A stretch of 27,583 nucleotides of DNA from Poriferisodalis sp964484385 (GCA_964484385.1 CAZAFV010000038.1:1-27583); one strand, 5' to 3'. Shown: positions 14,320 through 22,754, counted from the first letter of the stretch. The notes: generated from the sequence alone by a model not told the origin. Numbers and translations: made by a program.

Positions 14320-15315
14320 GTGAGATTGCCGGAACTTCCGCGGCAGCGAGAGCGCAGGCTGGATATCGCGCCCGAGCGCTTCGCCACGATCGCGCGCTGG
14401 GCCCTCTGGTCGCTCGTGGCGATCGTCGTCACTGGCTCGCTTGTGCGTCTCACGGGCAGCGGCCTGGGATGCAGCGACTGGCCGACCTGCGAACCCGGCG
14501 AGTTCGTGCCCGCGGCCGACTTCCATGGCTGGGTGGAATTCGGCAATCGCATCGTGACCGGCCTGGTGTCGGCGGCTGTTGTTGTAGCTGTCGCTGCGTC
14601 ATGGTGGCGGCGACCGCGCCGGGGCGACTTGGTGTGGTGGTCGCTGGGCCTGGTGGCCGGCGTGATCTTCCAGATCGGCCTCGGCGCCGTGACCGTGCTG
14701 ACCCACCTGTCGCCGCCAATTGTGATGTCGCACTTCCTGGCGTCACAGGTGCTGGTATCGGCTGCAGTCGTCTTGGCACATCGGGCGTCGCCCGAGCCGC
14801 CGCCCGGCGGCCACGGCGTTGCCCGGCTGCCGACCCAGGTTCGGGCACTCGCATGGCTGGCCGCGACGCTCACAGCTGCGGCCCTGTGGACCGGGACGGT
14901 GGTGACCGGCACCGGGCCCCACGGCGGTGACGAGCATGTCGAGCGCCTGCAGTACGCGCTGCCGTCGGTGGCCCGCATTCACGGAATCACGGTGGCAGTC
15001 CTGGCTGCGGCCACCCTGTTGCTCGCCTTCCGGGTGCGGCGACTGGCCGCGACGACGGGGGGCGACGCCATGACCGAGCTTGGCCGGCGCATTCGTACCG
15101 TGATCGGCGTGATGGCCGTGCAGGCGGCGATCGGGTACGTGCAGTACTTCAATGAGCTGCCGGTGCTGCTCGTGGCCTTGCATGTCATCGGCGCAACGCT
15201 GCTCACGATCACCATGACTCGCCTCGTGCTCGCAGCAGAGACCGGTCGACGCGCCTCAGCGGAGCCTGGCGTCGCCGAATCGGTTGGCATCGCGGGTCGC
15301 GGCTTCGCAGAATGA
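14320..15315 (+). CDS. ctaA: heme A synthase (COX15/CtaA family)
   Basis: 331-residue, eight-helix membrane enzyme that oxidises the C8 methyl of heme O to a formyl group, giving heme A. Seen: GSLVRLTGSGLGCSDWPTC with the paired cysteines of the first extracellular loop, HGWVEFGNRIVTG (catalytic His with the Glu region), MSHFLAS, TGPHGGDEH in the second half, RIHGITV and ALHVIGA, which supply the four heme-ligating histidines. The C-terminal half lacks a second Cys pair. The GTG at 14320 gives the expected N-terminus. It is divergent from ctaB with only 36 bases between them and is followed 4 bases later by clpS. Confidence 0.93.
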   Translation: MRLPELPRQRERRLDIAPERFATIARWALWSLVAIVVTGSLVRLTGSGLGCSDWPTCEPGEFVPAADFHGWVEFGNRIVTGLVSAAVVVAVAASWWRRPRRGDLVWWSLGLVAGVIFQIGLGAVTVLTHLSPPIVMSHFLASQVLVSAAVVLAHRASPEPPPGGHGVARLPTQVRALAWLAATLTAAALWTGTVVTGTGPHGGDEHVERLQYALPSVARIHGITVAVLAAATLLLAFRVRRLAATTGGDAMTELGRRIRTVIGVMAVQAAIGYVQYFNELPVLLVALHVIGATLLTITMTRLVLAAETGRRASAEPGVAESVGIAGRGFAE

Positions 15316-15319
15316 ACCC

Positions 15320-15628
15320 GTGAGCCCGACCGCTCCAGCCGTTGCCGACCCCGAAGTTGTCCGCGATCCGACCAACGAGGACGAGCACAGCACTGACGTG
15401 CCGTGGGTGGTCCTGGTCTGGAACGACCCGATCAACTTGATGAGCTACGTCGTGTACGTGTTCCAGAAGCTGTTCGGCTACAGCGAGGCCAAGGCCACCG
15501 AGCTGATGCTGGATGTGCACAACAAGGGCCGTGCCGCAGTCGCGTGGGGTTCGCGTGAGAAGGCCGAGCTCGACGTCTTCAGACTCCACGAATACGGCCT
15601 CTGGGCCACCATGCAGAAGGACAGCTGA
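15320..15628 (+). CDS. clpS: ATP-dependent Clp protease adaptor ClpS
   Basis: About 102 residues. ClpS binds N-degron substrates and delivers them to ClpAP/ClpCP. After a disordered N-terminus the core reads PWVVLVWNDPINLMSYVV, where the W-N-D-P motif matches the family's N-D-x-x-T/N, then MLDVHNKGRAAVAWG and REKAELDVFRLHEYG, which matches the conserved H-x-x-G and A-E positions. GTG 15320 begins 4 bases after the ctaA stop; an in-frame start at 15284 would overlap ctaA and add residues with no ClpS character. The following DUF2017 gene is the usual neighbour of clpS in Actinomycetota. Confidence 0.9.
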   Translation: MSPTAPAVADPEVVRDPTNEDEHSTDVPWVVLVWNDPINLMSYVVYVFQKLFGYSEAKATELMLDVHNKGRAAVAWGSREKAELDVFRLHEYGLWATMQKDS

Positions 15629-15687
15629 GCTGTGCTCGCCGCGCTGCATCGACGACTGGGCGGCGGCAGTCCGACGGCGGAGCTCCC

Positions 15688-16176
15688 GTGAGCGGCACAC
15701 GGTTCGGTGCTCGCGGCTCGCTGGTGAGCGTGCACCTCGCCGACTGGGAGCGGCGGCTGCTGGCCGAGATGGTGGGCGAGCTGCGATCCAACCTGCTCGA
15801 CCACACGCCCGCGCGCGACGGCGGCGACGGGCTCGACCCCTCGTTGCGCCGCTTGTTCCCGCCCGCCTACCTCAGCGATCCCGACCGTGATGCCGAGTAC
15901 CAGCGGCTGATGCGCGACGATCTGCTGGCCGAGCGCCTCGAGCACCTCGATCTGCTCGACAGCACGCTCGCTGCCGACCACCTCGACGATGAGCAGATCA
16001 CCGCTTGGATGCAGGGCCTGAACGAGCTGCGCCTCGTGGTCGGCACCCAACTCGACATCTCCGAGGAGGACGATCCTGCCGAGATCGATCCCCACGATCC
16101 CGCACAGCGGCCACGGCTGCGCTACCACTACCTCGGCGGGCTGCTCGCAGAACTCATCGACGCCACCACCGCGTAG
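15688..16176 (+). CDS. DUF2017 family protein
   Basis: 162-residue, acidic, mostly helical soluble protein. It fits the DUF2017 family that lies directly downstream of clpS in many Actinomycetota; recognisable parts are LADWERRLLAEMVGELR near the start, LRRLFPPAYLSDPDRDAEY and WMQGLNELRLVVGTQLDI. No function is established. The GTG at 15688 has ggag 8 bases upstream. A link to ClpS-dependent proteolysis is suggested only by the conserved neighbourhood. Confidence 0.8.
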   Translation: MSGTRFGARGSLVSVHLADWERRLLAEMVGELRSNLLDHTPARDGGDGLDPSLRRLFPPAYLSDPDRDAEYQRLMRDDLLAERLEHLDLLDSTLAADHLDDEQITAWMQGLNELRLVVGTQLDISEEDDPAEIDPHDPAQRPRLRYHYLGGLLAELIDATTA

Positions 16177-16189
16177 CCTGAGACGCCCT

Positions 16190-16262
16190 GCCCCCATCGT
16201 CTAGCGGCCTAGGACACCGGCCTTTCACGCCGGCGGCACGGGTTCGAATCCCGTTGGGGGTG
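16190..16262 (+). tRNA. tRNA-Glu (TTC)
   Basis: 73 bases. Anticodon stem 16217-16221 with 16229-16233, anticodon TTC at 16224-16226, T-arm 16238-16254 with loop TTCGAAT. The acceptor stem pairs 16190-16196 with 16255-16261; its first pair is G1-T72, a wobble instead of the usual G-C. Discriminator is G and CCA is not encoded. A TAGCCT hexamer at 16174-16179 could be its -10 box. Confidence 0.95.
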
Positions 16263-16285
16263 CTGCCCCCCGACGGCTGTTTCAT

Positions 16286-17838
16286 TCAAGTTGGGGCAAG
16301 CGGCAGGCGTATCTCGACGCTGGCGCCGGGTCCGTCGGTGTCGATGACCGATACTGAGCCGTTGTGGCTGCGAGCGACGTAGTCGACGATGGACAGTCCG
16401 AGGCCGGAACCGGGCTGACCGCGTGCTTCGGGTGCCCGGTAGAAGCGCTCGAAGACGGTTTCACGCTGGGCGGCGGGAATGCCGGGTCCGCGATCGCGCA
16501 CCCGGACGTGAGCTTCCTGGCCGACAGCGGAGACGCTGATTTCGATGGCTTCGCCGGGTGGCGACCACTTCACCGCGTTGTCGACGAGGTTGCCGATCGC
16601 TCGCTCCACTAACGCCGCGTTCGCGACCACTTCGCACGACTCGAACGCGGTCACAAAATCCGTCTCGGTGCGGCGGCGGTGCCGGTCCACCACCGACGCG
16701 GCCAGCTCGGCCAGATCGACGCGCTCCGGCTCGCCCTGGGATCGCTGGTCGGTCGCCAGCTCGACGAGCTCGTTCACCAGTTCGGTGAGCTGGTCGAGCT
16801 CGAACTGGACATCGTCAAGCATCTGGCGGCGCTCATCGCTGTCGAGTGCAACGACTGCATCGCCGACGGGCGCGTCGGAAGCCGTCGCAGCCGCTGGCTG
16901 GGCCGCAGCCTGTTCGGCTCGCGCCAGCAATTCGATGTTGGTGCGGATGCTGGTGAGCGGTGTCCGCAGCTCGTGGCCTGCGTCGGTGACCAGTCGATGC
17001 TGCTGGGCGCGCGACAGCGCCAACGCCTCCAGCATCGCGTTGAAGCTGCGCGCCAACTCGCCCAGCTCGTCGTCGCGCTCAAGTTCGATGGGCTGGTCCA
17101 GGTCTTGGGTCTGGGCGACGTTCCGTGCCGCATCGGTGAGCCGCCGAACCGGCCGGATGGCGCGGCCCGCCACCAGGAATCCCAGCAATCCGGCTCCCGC
17201 GACGCCGATGGCGGCCACAACAGCCAGCGCGTTGCGCAGGCCCGCCACGTTCGCGTCGACCTCGTCGAGCGGGCTGGCGACCATCAGCGCTCCCACGGGC
17301 GCTACCGGCACGGTCAACACTCGCAGGCGTACACCGTCCGCTGACACATCGGTTCGATGCCGACGAGCCCGGCCATTGGCCACGGCAACGTCTGCGGGTG
17401 TTACCGGCAGCACCTCGTCAGACGCGTACACCACCGCGCCGTTCGGGGCCACGATCTGNNNNNNNNNNNNNNNNNNNNNNNNNNNNNNNNNNNNNNNNNN
17501 NNNNNNNNNNNNNNNNNNNNNNNNNNNNNNNNNNNNNNNNNNNNNNNNNNNNNNNNNNCCGGCAGCACCTCGTCAGACGCGTACACCACCGCGCCGTTCG
17601 GGGCCACGATCTGGGCGAGCACGTCCCGCGGCACGAATCGCCCGAAGAACTGCACGCTGCGGCGCTCGGGCAGACGCCCGCCGCTCGCGACCAGCACGGC
17701 GACGCGGTCATCCAGCTTGCGGTCGAGTGCCGACCGGGCCTCGGCTCGGGCAATCCACAGCGCGACCCCCGAGACCGCCAGCACGGCGACCGCAACCGAG
17801 GCCGCCACCAGCAGCCCGAGCCGGGTACGGAAGCTCAT
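16286..17838 (-). CDS. membrane sensor histidine kinase (MprB-like), split by an artificial gap
   Basis: Partner kinase of the adjacent response regulator. Order: N-terminal membrane helix (about residues 7-29), extracytoplasmic sensor region, second helix, HAMP linker, then the kinase core with H-box AGHELRTPLTSIRTN, N-box NLVDNAVKWSPPG, G1 VRDRGPGIP, F-box FERFYR and G2 GSGLGLSIVDYV. The N run at 17459-17558 is flanked by two identical 55-base copies; removing the gap and one copy gives 1398 bases, exactly 466 codons, in one open frame (465 residues). ATG 17838 overlaps the regulator's stop as ATGA. The signal sensed is unknown; MprAB systems respond to envelope stress. Confidence 0.9.
17404..17458. 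repeat. 55-base direct copy, left of N gap
   Basis: Identical to 17559-17613. It is best read as the same genomic bases present at the ends of two contigs and not as a real repeat. Confidence 0.9.
17459..17558. other. assembly gap (100 N), artificial
   Basis: Exactly 100 N, the usual placeholder for a gap of unknown size. The flanks overlap by 55 identical bases and merge in frame, so nothing is probably missing. Confidence 0.9.
17559..17613. repeat. 55-base direct copy, right of N gap
   Basis: Identical to 17404-17458; see the gap entry. Confidence 0.9.
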
Positions 17839-18551
17839 GTGGGTCGGAGCACGTAGCCCACGCCGCGCACGGTCTGGATCGGCCTGTGACCGTCGGAGCC
17901 CGCTGCCGCTGCGAGTTTGCGCCGTAGGTAGCCGACGTAGACCTCCAAGGAGTTCGAGGCCAGCGACGCGTCGTAGCCCCACACCGTGTCGTAGATCTCG
18001 TCGCGGTGCAATACGCGGCCGGGATTGCGCAGGAACAGCTCCAGCAGCCGGTGCTCGGTGTGGGTCAGCGAGATGGGCTCGCCCGCGCAGGTCACCTCGT
18101 AGCTGGCGGTGTCGAGCACGATGCCGACGCACGCCAGCCGTTCGCCTTCTTCCGGCGACGAGCTCTCAGCGCTCCTGCGCAGCAACGCCCGCAGTCGAGC
18201 CAGCAGTTCGTCGAGCGCGAACGGCTTGGCCAGGTAGTCGTCGGCGCCGGCATCGAGGCCTTCCACCCGGTCCGCTGTGGTGCCCCGCGCCGTCAGCAGC
18301 AGGATCGGAAGGCGGCTTCCGGCGGCGCGCAGGCGGCGGCACAGCTCGAAGCCGCCCAGATTCGGCATGGTGGCATCCAGCACCATCACGTCTGCGCGGC
18401 CCGCCAGCGCCTCGCCCTCGAGGCCATCGCTGCCTTCGAGCACGTCATAACCCTCGAGCTGCAAGGCGCGTCGCAATGCCGCCCGGATGCGCTGATCGTC
18501 GTCGACGACGGCTACCGCGGGGCTGGCACCGTTCGGCCGATCAGCACCCAT
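17835..18551 (-). CDS. OmpR/PhoB-type response regulator (MprA-like)
   Basis: 238 residues. The receiver domain has the acidic pair D17-D18-D19, phospho-acceptor D59 (VMVLDATMPN), T87 (LLLTARG) and K109 (YLAKPF). The C-terminal winged helix of the OmpR class shows LTHTEHRLLELFLRNPGRVL and ends with VGYLRRKL and TVRGVGYVLRP. It is the first gene of a two-gene operon with the kinase (ATGA overlap). A 7-4-7 direct repeat 22 bases upstream of the start (18574-18591) is a candidate autoregulatory site. Confidence 0.93.
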   Translation of the reverse strand: MGADRPNGASPAVAVVDDDQRIRAALRRALQLEGYDVLEGSDGLEGEALAGRADVMVLDATMPNLGGFELCRRLRAAGSRLPILLLTARGTTADRVEGLDAGADDYLAKPFALDELLARLRALLRRSAESSSPEEGERLACVGIVLDTASYEVTCAGEPISLTHTEHRLLELFLRNPGRVLHRDEIYDTVWGYDASLASNSLEVYVGYLRRKLAAAAGSDGHRPIQTVRGVGYVLRPT

Positions 18552-18573
18552 GGCCTCATTCTGGAATGCGGAT

Positions 18574-18591
18574 CATGAGAAACCCATGAAA
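18574..18591 (-). promoter_or_regulatory. direct-repeat operator candidate upstream of the response regulator
   Basis: On the minus strand TTTCATG-GGTT-TCTCATG: two 7-base half sites starting 11 bases apart, one helical turn. This is the geometry expected for an OmpR-family regulator dimer. Confidence 0.45.
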
Positions 18592-18614
18592 GGCCGAGAC
18601 CGCCGACTCGGCTG

Positions 18615-19154
18615 CTATCCGGCGGCGGAGGTGCTGCGGCGCAGGTGGGAGATGGTGAGCGCGGCGCAGGCTTCGCGTTCGGTTTCGTAGCTCAGTGCCC
18701 GTACGGCGTCGGCGATGTCCCACCAGGCCACCTCGTCGACCTCGCTCGGGTCGCCGGTGAGCCGCTTGGGCATCTTCGTCGGGGCCATCGCGTAGAAGAG
18801 CACCAGCTTGGGCACCCCGCTGGCGATCAGGTAGCTGACCGGGTAGGGCGCAGACGTGATCGCGCACCGTACGCCCGTCTCCTCGCGGACCTCGCGCAAT
18901 GCCGCCTCCTCCCAGGATTCGCCCCGGTTGAGGTGGCCCTTCGGCAATGACCAGTCGTCGTACCGCGGCCGGTGCACCACCAGCACGGCGCCGTCGTGGC
19001 ACACCACCCCGCCGGCCGCTCGGTCCACGGGCGCATTGGAGTAGCGGCCCCGCTCGATATGGCGCCGGCGTGCCTTCACTGTGAGCTGCGCGGCAGGAGC
19101 TTGGGCCGCCTTCTTGCGGCCCTTCTTCGACGACTTGGCCCCATCGGATGCCAC
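18615..19154 (-). CDS. NUDIX hydrolase (MutT-like)
   Basis: 179 residues. NUDIX enzymes cleave nucleoside diphosphates linked to another group, using a metal bound by the NUDIX box. Here the box spans residues 73-95 (GHLNRGESWEEAALREVREE plus TGV) with every key Gly, Glu and Arg present. The N-terminus is a Lys/Arg/Ala-rich tail (about residues 1-40), probably disordered. DDWSLPKGHL resembles the MutT/Ap4A-hydrolase branch, but the substrate cannot be assigned. GTG 19154 is the only sensible start; no Shine-Dalgarno is visible. The upstream side carries one copy of a 22-base repeat that overlaps the start codon. Confidence 0.9.
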   Translation of the reverse strand: MASDGAKSSKKGRKKAAQAPAAQLTVKARRRHIERGRYSNAPVDRAAGGVVCHDGAVLVVHRPRYDDWSLPKGHLNRGESWEEAALREVREETGVRCAITSAPYPVSYLIASGVPKLVLFYAMAPTKMPKRLTGDPSEVDEVAWWDIADAVRALSYETEREACAALTISHLRRSTSAAG

Positions 19155-19174
19155 GGTTCGTGTCTAGCGTGTCC
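19153..19174 (+). repeat. 22-base repeat, copy 1 (cgtgtc-tag-cgtgtc core)
   Basis: Identical to 21591-21612; similarity goes on for five more bases with one mismatch. Contains two cgtgtc hexamers 9 bases apart around a TAG. On the minus strand it holds TAGACA 6 bases before the NUDIX GTG. Confidence 0.8.
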
Positions 19175-19319
19175 GCGCCTCCAACTCCGGCCTCATATCC
19201 AGTGTGATCCGCGGCACACACGCGTGACTGTCGCGCGTGGCAGCACGAGCAGTCCTGCCGCTATGGCGTTTCCTGCATACAGAGCGCGGGCTTACCTGCG
19301 GTCCACATAATCGACTGCC

Positions 19320-19325
19320 TATCGT
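19320..19325 (+). promoter_or_regulatory. possible -10 element for the DUF3352 gene
   Basis: TATCGT fits the actinobacterial TANNNT form and lies 66 bases before ATG 19392, which has gcgagg upstream. No -35 box is seen. The rest of 19175-19391 shows nothing I can name. Confidence 0.25.
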
Positions 19326-19391
19326 TCAGAGCGACCTGCCAAGATCGGCTGCTGCGAATCGAGTGGCGCCGGATGGAAGCGAGGTCTGACG

Positions 19392-21527
19392 ATGCAGGAC
19401 GCGACCGACGTCGACATCCTTGAGCCCGACGCGCCGCCGAGGCGGAGGCGGTGGTGGTGGGCCGTCGGCGGCGGGGTGCTGCTTCTGCTGCTCGCCGCCG
19501 TGGCCGCCAGCGTGTACTTCCTGGTGCCGGGCATGCGCGGCTCCGAGCCGGAGAACACGGCGAAGTACTTTCCCGAGGACACCGCGATCTACAGCTGGGC
19601 AACGTTCTCGCCCGGCATCGGCCAAGGCGCTGAGATGCGCGAGCTGTGGAACCGCTTGGAAGAGCTGCCCGGGTTCAAGGACGCGGTTGACGGCCTGCTC
19701 GAGGACGCTGAAGCAGAGACCGGCATCGACTTCGAGCAGCAAGTGCTGCCGTGGATCGGGCCCGATGTGTCGGTGGGCGTGCTCAACCTCGGCGCAGGGG
19801 ACCAGACAGGCGAGCTGGTGGCGCTGATCGGCGTGCGGGACCACGGTGCCGCATCTGCCTTTGTGCGCGACCTGTCGGGCAGCGCGCAGCAGGACTGGGT
19901 ATCGCTCCAGCGCGACGACGACATCCACGGGTTCGAGGTGCGGACCGACTGGGGCACCGGGGTGGGGCTCGCACTGTCGAGCGACTGGCTCGTGCTGGCC
20001 AGTTCCGAGGCTGCGTTGAACGATGTTGTGGAGCTCATAGCGGAGCCGGGACAGCGGTCTCTGGCGGACAGCGACAGGTTCCGGCAAGCCCGTGCCGCGA
20101 TGAGGGATGAACGGGCCATGTCGGCATATCTCGACCTGGAAGCCGTTGTGGGATTGGCCTCAGAGCTGTCCGGCATCGGTGAGGTTGCGGTGCCGCCGCT
20201 CGATCACGACGATCGGAGGGGGGCGGTGCCGGTGACAGTCGGCGACGCGGTGCCGGGCGCACTGGACTCCATGGACGAAGCGGACGTCTTGGTGTTCGAC
20301 GGCGAGGCGGGCACCCAGTACCAGATCGATGTGGCGCTCGGAACGCTGTTCGACTCGGTAGCGACGCTGTACGACGCCGACGGCATCGCGTTGGCTCACA
20401 ACGACGACCTCGGCCTGTCGTTGGCATCACGCATTGACTGGCTCGCCGAGCACTCTGGGCCCTACTACGTCGTGGTGGAGGGCTACGCCGGCGATACGGG
20501 CTCCTACACACTGACCGTCAACGCAGACACAGAGACCGCCGACGCAGCCGCTGGCACCGTCGGGGATTCGGGCGTACCCGACTGGATGGCCCTGTCGGTC
20601 GGCTTCGTCGACCTGGGCATCGTCATCGAGTGGGCCAGCCCTCTCGGCTCCAGCGCCTTCGCCGACATCGCCCTCGACGATGAGCCTGCGGCACTGCTTC
20701 CCGATGACACCGTGTTCTTCGGTGCTGCTGCATTCGAGCCGGACATGGACCGCTGGCGGGCCGAACTGGGCACGTACACCGTGGCCGACGTCCTGGGCGC
20801 CGACGTGGCCAACGAACTTGCCGCCGAGACGGGCCTCGAAGCCGACTCCTCACTGGCCGAACTGTTGGATGACGTTGTCGAAGTGATCGACGACGAGATC
20901 GGCATCAGCCTGGAGGAGGACCTCTTCGATCTCCTCGGCGGTCAGGCGCTGATAGGCGTTCGCGACTTCGACCTCGAGCGAGTCGCGGAGCCCGAGGGCT
21001 ATGCAATCGACGCCATAGTCGCGGTGTCCTACATCCCCGGCGGTGAGGAAGGCCTGAGGCGCACGGTCGACAAGCTCGTGGACCGGCTGGAGGAGGCTTG
21101 GGGAGAGAGCTTCCCGGCCAGGGCGCCGAAGGACATCGGCGCCGACCATGAAGCCGTGACATTCGGCGGCGCAGACATTGACGCCGCCGCATACTCGCCG
21201 GCCTATGTCTTCCACGACGGCTACCTGACCGTCGCTACCACCGAGCGTGCGTTGCAGTCGGTCGTGGACTCTCAGAAGGGCACTCGAGGCACCCTCGCGG
21301 AGACTCGGCAGTACCGGCGGGTCCGTGACAGTCTTCCCGGCACATTGGACTTCCTCGTGTACATCGATCTGCACCGCATCATTGCCGGGCTCGACCCCGA
21401 TGCGCTCGACCTCGATCCAGACGTCCATCACGTACTCGAGAGTGTGTTCGGCGCCGTCGCCGTAGGCGCCTCGTCGGACGACGACTACGTGCGGGCCTCG
21501 CTGGTGATGACCCTGTTCCCGCAGTAG
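19392..21527 (+). CDS. membrane-anchored DUF3352-type protein with an inserted PPC domain
   Basis: 711 residues. A short Arg-rich cytoplasmic start (RRRRWWW) precedes one membrane helix (about 22-48), so the rest is outside. The DUF3352 pattern is present twice: KYFPEDTAIYSWATFSPG near residue 60 and ALLPDDTVFFGAAAFEPD near residue 435, each followed by a long alpha/beta unit with a shared V-A-L-I-G-V-R-D or Q-A-L-I-G-V-R-D strand. Between them, about residues 280-377, sits a PPC-type beta-sandwich (AVPGALDSMDEADVLVFDGE, DADGIALAHNDD, GPYYVVVEGY, TGSYTLTVN). The protein is strongly acidic. The function is unknown; PPC domains are usually found on secreted enzymes and surface proteins. Confidence 0.7.
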   Translation: MQDATDVDILEPDAPPRRRRWWWAVGGGVLLLLLAAVAASVYFLVPGMRGSEPENTAKYFPEDTAIYSWATFSPGIGQGAEMRELWNRLEELPGFKDAVDGLLEDAEAETGIDFEQQVLPWIGPDVSVGVLNLGAGDQTGELVALIGVRDHGAASAFVRDLSGSAQQDWVSLQRDDDIHGFEVRTDWGTGVGLALSSDWLVLASSEAALNDVVELIAEPGQRSLADSDRFRQARAAMRDERAMSAYLDLEAVVGLASELSGIGEVAVPPLDHDDRRGAVPVTVGDAVPGALDSMDEADVLVFDGEAGTQYQIDVALGTLFDSVATLYDADGIALAHNDDLGLSLASRIDWLAEHSGPYYVVVEGYAGDTGSYTLTVNADTETADAAAGTVGDSGVPDWMALSVGFVDLGIVIEWASPLGSSAFADIALDDEPAALLPDDTVFFGAAAFEPDMDRWRAELGTYTVADVLGADVANELAAETGLEADSSLAELLDDVVEVIDDEIGISLEEDLFDLLGGQALIGVRDFDLERVAEPEGYAIDAIVAVSYIPGGEEGLRRTVDKLVDRLEEAWGESFPARAPKDIGADHEAVTFGGADIDAAAYSPAYVFHDGYLTVATTERALQSVVDSQKGTRGTLAETRQYRRVRDSLPGTLDFLVYIDLHRIIAGLDPDALDLDPDVHHVLESVFGAVAVGASSDDDYVRASLVMTLFPQ

Positions 21528-21556
21528 CGGCGCGGTCGCGTGGGCGGGCCGCCGGA

Positions 21557-21574
21557 GCCGTGCAGTGTCACGGC
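21557..21574 (+). terminator. possible terminator hairpin after the DUF3352 gene
   Basis: 6-bp stem gccgtg/cacggc with a 6-base loop, 30 bases after the stop. No T-tract. Confidence 0.3.
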
Positions 21575-21590
21575 GGAATCGGACAGTGCG

Positions 21591-21612
21591 ACGGTTCGTG
21601 TCTAGCGTGTCC
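21591..21612 (+). repeat. 22-base repeat, copy 2, upstream of the LLM gene
   Basis: Identical to 19153-19174. On the plus strand its TAGCGT (21603-21608) could be a -10 box, with cggaca 17 bases upstream as a partial -35, placing the transcript start about 50 bases before ATG 21669. Confidence 0.7.
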
Positions 21613-21668
21613 ACGCCGACCGGGATGTACATGTCGGGGGTCGGCCGGGTCGACAACGGGGGACAGAC

Positions 21669-22754
21669 ATGGACTTGGGGATCTGCATCGCATCGCACAT
21701 CGGCGATCTCGACTACGTCGAGCGAGCCGAGGAGCTCGGCTACACGCATGCCTGGTTCGCGGACAGCCACATGCTGTGGTCGGACTGCTACGCCACCCTG
21801 GCGCTCGCCGCCGAGCGCACCAGCACCATCGGTCTCGGCACCGGCGTGTCGGTCTCGGGCACGCGGCCCGCTCCGGTCACCGCCGCGTCGATCGCCACGA
21901 TCAACGCACTCGCGCCCGGACGCACCTTTCTCGGCATCGGCACCGGCAACACGGCGATGCGGATCATGGGACACAAGCCCCAGCGCATCGCCGAGTTCGA
22001 CGAGTACTTGGCTGCGCTGCGACCGCTGCTGCGCGGCGAGGAAGCCGTCCACCATTTCGGCGGCAGCGCGCAGCCGATCCGCCACATCATGCCGGACGCC
22101 GGATTCGTCAACTTCGACGACGAGATCCCGCTGTACGTGTCGGGTTTCGGGCCGCGGTCGCTGGGACTGGCAGGTCGCTACGGCGATGGCGCCGTGCTCT
22201 CGGTGCCACCGGACGGCTCGGCGACGGCGCGCGTCTGGGAGTACATCAGCCAGGGTGCGGCGGCTGACGGCCGCAGCATCGACCGCAGCCAGTATCTGAT
22301 GTGCTCGCTCACCACGATCGTCATCCTCGACGACGGCGAGACGCTCGCCAGCCAGCGCGAGCGGGTTCACCACGAGGCGGGTGCATTCGCGATGGCGTCG
22401 CTGCACTACTCCTACGACCAGTACCGGCAGTTCGGCCGGTCGCCCGGTGCACGCCTGGAGGCAGTCTGGGACGAGTACTGCGCGATGCTTGACGACACCG
22501 ATCCCGATCGCATCCACCAGCGCATCCACGCCGGCCACAACTGCTGGGTGCTGCCCGAAGAGGCTCGGTTCCTCACTGACGAGCTCATCGATGCCACCTG
22601 CATCGTGGGCACTGCCGATCAGGTCACCGAACGGCTGGCCGACCTAGGCGAGCGAGGGCTCGACCAGATCATGATCCTGCCCAACTTCGATCCCCGCTAC
22701 GAGGTACTCGAACGCGTCGGCAACGAGATCATCCCCCGGCTCGCAGCCGGCTGA
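21669..22754 (+). CDS. LLM-class (luciferase-like) F420/flavin-dependent oxidoreductase
   Basis: 361-residue TIM-barrel protein of the bacterial luciferase-like family, whose actinobacterial members commonly use coenzyme F420. Seen: opening strand MDLGICIAS, AEELGYTHAWFADSHM, TSTIGLGTGVSVSGTR, INALAPGRTFLGIGTGN and PLYVSGFGPRSLGLAGRYGDG, all placed as in the family; the late IVGTADQVTERLADL and LDQIMILPNF are also typical. The substrate is not predictable. The ATG at 21669 follows a gggggac Shine-Dalgarno. It is a single gene between the DUF3352 gene and rpmB. Confidence 0.9.
   Translation: MDLGICIASHIGDLDYVERAEELGYTHAWFADSHMLWSDCYATLALAAERTSTIGLGTGVSVSGTRPAPVTAASIATINALAPGRTFLGIGTGNTAMRIMGHKPQRIAEFDEYLAALRPLLRGEEAVHHFGGSAQPIRHIMPDAGFVNFDDEIPLYVSGFGPRSLGLAGRYGDGAVLSVPPDGSATARVWEYISQGAAADGRSIDRSQYLMCSLTTIVILDDGETLASQRERVHHEAGAFAMASLHYSYDQYRQFGRSPGARLEAVWDEYCAMLDDTDPDRIHQRIHAGHNCWVLPEEARFLTDELIDATCIVGTADQVTERLADLGERGLDQIMILPNFDPRYEVLERVGNEIIPRLAAG

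Noticed and set aside
16264..16298. Hairpin tgcccc/ggggca after tRNA-Glu as a terminator
   Set aside because: The loop would be over 20 bases and the second arm lies partly inside the kinase gene; too weak to call.
17404..17613. A real tandem duplication in the sensor kinase
   Set aside because: The copies abut a placeholder of exactly 100 N and collapse to a perfect reading frame, so they are contig ends that overlap.
20850..22538. 562-codon minus-strand open frame
   Set aside because: Antisense to the DUF3352 and LLM genes, whose conserved motifs are clear on the other strand.
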